This document shows positions 61,201 through 64,000 of a DNA stretch of 64,000 bases, piece after piece; the first letter of the stretch is position 1, and each line of letters opens with the position of its first letter. The notes below the pieces were generated by a model that saw only the letters and a program-made list of their open reading frames with translations, was not told the origin of the DNA and did not search any database. The position numbers were made by a program, and so were the translations under genes. The DNA is from Triops longicaudatus (taxonomy: Eukaryota; Arthropoda; Branchiopoda; Notostraca; Triopsidae). The stretch covers positions 210,812 to 274,811 of the forward strand of contig JAGQDJ010000061.1 of the NCBI GenBank assembly GCA_022885665.1, in the 5' to 3' direction.

Positions 61201-62727
61201 TTATCGTTACAATGGGGATGACAAATTTAAGAAAATGTCGTCAAGCTAAGTACTTTTCTTGGCAGCGACATCGCGAAACTTCTTATATTGGGCTCAGGAA
61301 AATTAGCTACCATGCGTGACAAGGAATCTTTTATCATACATGGGGATGTTAAATTTCACATGTCAAATAGAAATTTGAATAAGTTGAAAAAAATCCGGAA
61401 ATGTTTAACCGAGGCCTTATTAACGGGGGGGGGGGGATTAATGGGATGTTTGACCCCCCTCCCCCCGAAATGTTAAATATGAACTCGGGAGGATTACAAA
61501 AAGGCCAAATGTAAAAAAATGCTGGGTTTCAAAACTCTTGAATTTCAAGAATTTCTCTTCGTTGTCCGGTGGTATTTATTAATCGGAAAGCTCATGTGAC
61601 AGAAAATTTGAAAAATATGCAGAGGATTTTGCCAAATCGTCCACACTAATTCAAACATTGTAACTCTCGACAAGTGCTGCCATTTATTCAGTGCGGCGCA
61701 TCTTGGGAAATTCAAAGCAAACGCAAGGGAGAGGATAGAAAGGACCACCTTCAACAAGATAACTCTGCTACATTGCCCACGGCTAGCCTGTAGCTTTTAC
61801 GAGCAATATTTTCCTATAGTATTTTTCCGTACAGCGAGCAAGACACGCACGTCTAATGCTGCGTCCACACGGGTCATAGGATTGTCTTACTGTCGTGGCA
61901 TGTCAGGTCAGTTCTTGGAATCTTCACGTTTGACTACTTGGCACAAGTGTCCAAATTTCAGGAAATGAGATTTTCAATTAGTGGATAAGACAATCTATCT
62001 TCCTCTGTTATCTAGCCTAAAAGACAGTGCAAAATTCGCATCGTTTGTTGGCCAGTTCCTTTGGGAACGCACTAAGTTTTTCGAACACAGGGTAATGCTG
62101 TTTCAAAATCTTAGTGCACACTAGTTTTCCCTAAGGAACCCGCCATATGTATGCATATTGCACATGGAAGCTTCCATGTATGATGTGATGGAAAAGAGTA
62201 AATACTGATTTATATGTTTCGTGTAATCTTTTAATAACTAGCCTATGATGTTAATATTACTATTTCGAAAACTAGTTGCTGTCTGTTAATATCAGCTTTA
62301 AAAGGTATGCAGACTATGCCTGAAATGACACATGAGTACTGAGCAAACCTTTTCCACGTTGCATGATATTCTCTCGCTTTATCAACTCCTTCCATTCCAC
62401 AAGCAACTTTCGACCTCAAGCGAATAGAGAAACTGCCTTAATCACGTCGAAGTTTAACTTTTGGGAAATCTAGGATACGGCAGGACAGTTTCAGTACTTC
62501 CATCCTTTATTTCGCATATTCAGTATTTGAGCAATTCATACACATCTTCTGGGTGAAGGAAAAAGTATTCTATTGGAAGCTCTGATTTCTTTATTCTGGA
62601 TGTTAAGTAAATACTTCACATACTTATTTTTTCCACATATTGCATTTAGTTCAAATAACTCACAAAGTAACTGAAACTTTAATGCTAACAATCAAGCAGA
62701 AAGTGAATGGAGAACAAGATGGAGATA
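58201..62727. other. Large gap without a supported gene
   Basis: Upstream flank of the NLR gene, then AT-rich sequence. Open frames at 59265-59567, 60044-60346 and 60573-60821 show no domain or splice partner. A short tandem duplication lies at about 59605-59665 (ATTC(G/A)TTCTTGCT(A/G)ACAGTGA twice). A run of 12 G followed by ATTAATGGGATG and later CCCCCCTCCCCCC at about 61427-61468 forms an inverted G/C pair, perhaps the middle of a miniature element. Confidence 0.4.
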
Positions 62728-62778
62728 ATCAGGGGCGGCGGAGCCATGGGGGCAGATGCCCCCATGAAAATGCTGCCA

Positions 62779-62971
62779 TGGGGCAGTTCCATACAAACTG
62801 CCCCCATGAAAGTTTGGTAGGATTTTATCAAAGTTGTATGCTTTTGTGTTGTGTTTGTCAAGCGCCGAGTAGGCNTGGGGCAGTTCCATACAAACTGCCC
62901 CCATGAAAGTTTGGTAGGATTTTATCAAAGTTGTATGCTTTTGTGTTGTGTTTGTCAAGCGCCGAGTAGGC
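62779..62971 (+). repeat. Two identical 96-bp copies separated by one N
   Basis: Bases 62779-62874 and 62876-62971 are the same 96-bp sequence, starting TGGGGCAGTTCCATACAAAC and ending GCCGAGTAGGC. The single undetermined base at 62875 lies exactly between them. A join of two contigs whose overlapping ends were not merged gives this pattern. A real tandem duplication is the alternative. Confidence 0.85.
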
Positions 62972-63118
62972 AGAGGCGGCGCCAGGGGGATGTCAGGGGC
63001 GTATATGTACACCCCAGAGCCGGATTAAGTGGTCGGGGGGCCTGGGGCAAAATTTTGGCGGGGGGGGGGGGCCTTTAAGCCTTTATGAGTGTCAAAAAAA
63101 TGAAATATGGACTAAAAA

Positions 63119-63274
63119 CAGAGGCGTCGTGTCATATGGACACGACGCCCAAAATTTTTGTCATCCTGAAAAAAAGGTATCACCATTTTCAAAATTTGTA
63201 AACTTGAAAAAAAGTAACCCCTTTTTACAAAATCGGCCCCCCCCCCCAAATTTTTGAAGTGCACGACGCCACTG
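63119..63274. mobile_element. Probable hAT-like miniature element, 156 bp
   Basis: The left end CAGAGGCGTCGTG and the right end CACGACGCCACTG form inverted repeats with one mismatch. The flanking octamers ACTAAAAA and CCTGAAAT match in five of eight bases, so the target duplication is decayed or the boundary is slightly off. The inner part has two AAAATTTTTG/AAAATTTG-type words and a C-run. There is no coding capacity. Confidence 0.45.
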
Positions 63275-64000
63275 CCTGAAATAGCTCACGACCAAGGAGA
63301 ATATTGACAATTACAGTGGAGTGTTTACGACCGGATTCCGGTAGAACATACCGTAGATTACGCAAGAGATATCAGTACGGTAGAACTCCGATTTTGCCTT
63401 TCCCGACCATGGAAACGTCCGATTTCATCAACCGCCTTGAGAATACATATTTCTTCGATTATAGTAGGCTTTTGCGTCGATTCTGATGCATTTACTCGCC
63501 GATATTGTTACATTTCCCAGTAATTGTCTCAAGAAAATATACCAGAGGCATTAAGTGCATTTTACGTTCTATTGTTTGTCTGCACTAAAATTTTCTCACA
63601 TTTGCTTAATGCATTCACCATATAAAACAGATTTTGCCACTTATCGAACTTGGCCACTACAATGCGGTCCTGGTTGGATTACAAAATCAAAGTTCTAATC
63701 TATCTTGATTCGATTTGACATACCGGTGGGCAGCGGACTAAAATTGACAACTTGGATATTTGACAAAATCAGATATACATGTTCGGTTCATTAAGAACAT
63801 GCTAAACAACTTTTATGGGCAATTGTAGAAAATAATCAACTTAATTTGTTAGCACTAAAATTGTCTTTCTATTATACATTTGGGCAGTCATTAAGAGGCT
63901 TGAGATCAAGTTAATTTTAAAACTCGATTAACGATACATTTTTATTGAAAAGAGTGTTATTCTTATGGGTCAAAGAATTGAATTTCGTGACTTGCCCCCG
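63275..64000. other. Window end without a supported gene
   Basis: A short forward frame at 63304-63486 has no recognisable domain. I see no repeats or RNA genes to the end of the window. Confidence 0.4.

Overview
The window is nuclear DNA of an animal, most likely an early-branching one such as a cnidarian or sponge. The sequence shows AT-rich DNA, spliceosomal introns of about 60 bp to over 2 kb, a WAVE-complex CYFIP gene, a PAN-like secreted protein, a caspase-NACHT-LRR immune receptor gene, and BEL/Pao and hAT transposons. No species marker is visible, so the phylum is an inference. Exon boundaries below were read by hand, from conserved protein blocks where the family is known and otherwise from GT/AG sites and frame. 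All full gene models keep an open frame across every junction.

Layout. 1-7146 is gene-poor and rich in short dispersed repeats, with one pogo-like miniature transposon. 7147-36358 is a compact housekeeping block: PPIL1 (+, spliceosomal cyclophilin), an unrecognised CUE/UBA-like protein (+), ALG10 (+, N-glycan glucosyltransferase), RPF1 (-, 60S ribosome assembly), HSPBP1 (-, Hsp70 nucleotide exchange factor), RPL31 (+), and the 16-exon CYFIP gene (-, Rac1/WAVE actin regulation). 36359-41999 holds a fragment of a protein tyrosine phosphatase and otherwise nothing recognisable.

42030-58200 is an accessory region. It has a predicted secreted PAN-like protein (-), a 1149-bp hAT element with perfect 8-bp target duplication carrying a nested 195-bp hAT miniature element with its own perfect 8-bp duplication, and a decayed BEL/Pao retrotransposon in circularly permuted order bounded by ~132/135-bp direct repeats. 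Next comes a 13-exon gene (-) for a caspase - linker - NACHT - LRR protein of 1289 residues. 58201-64000 has no supported gene. It contains G-runs, miniature transposon remnants and a single N flanked by two identical 96-bp copies, which looks like an assembly join.

The housekeeping genes serve unrelated basic pathways and sit close together: ALG10 and RPF1 are convergent, and HSPBP1 and RPL31 are head to head. The best candidate for an unusual system is the caspase-NACHT-LRR protein, in which a caspase with its His and Cys residues present is fused directly to an NLR sensor and oligomerisation module. The permuted retrotransposon is the most unusual structural feature.
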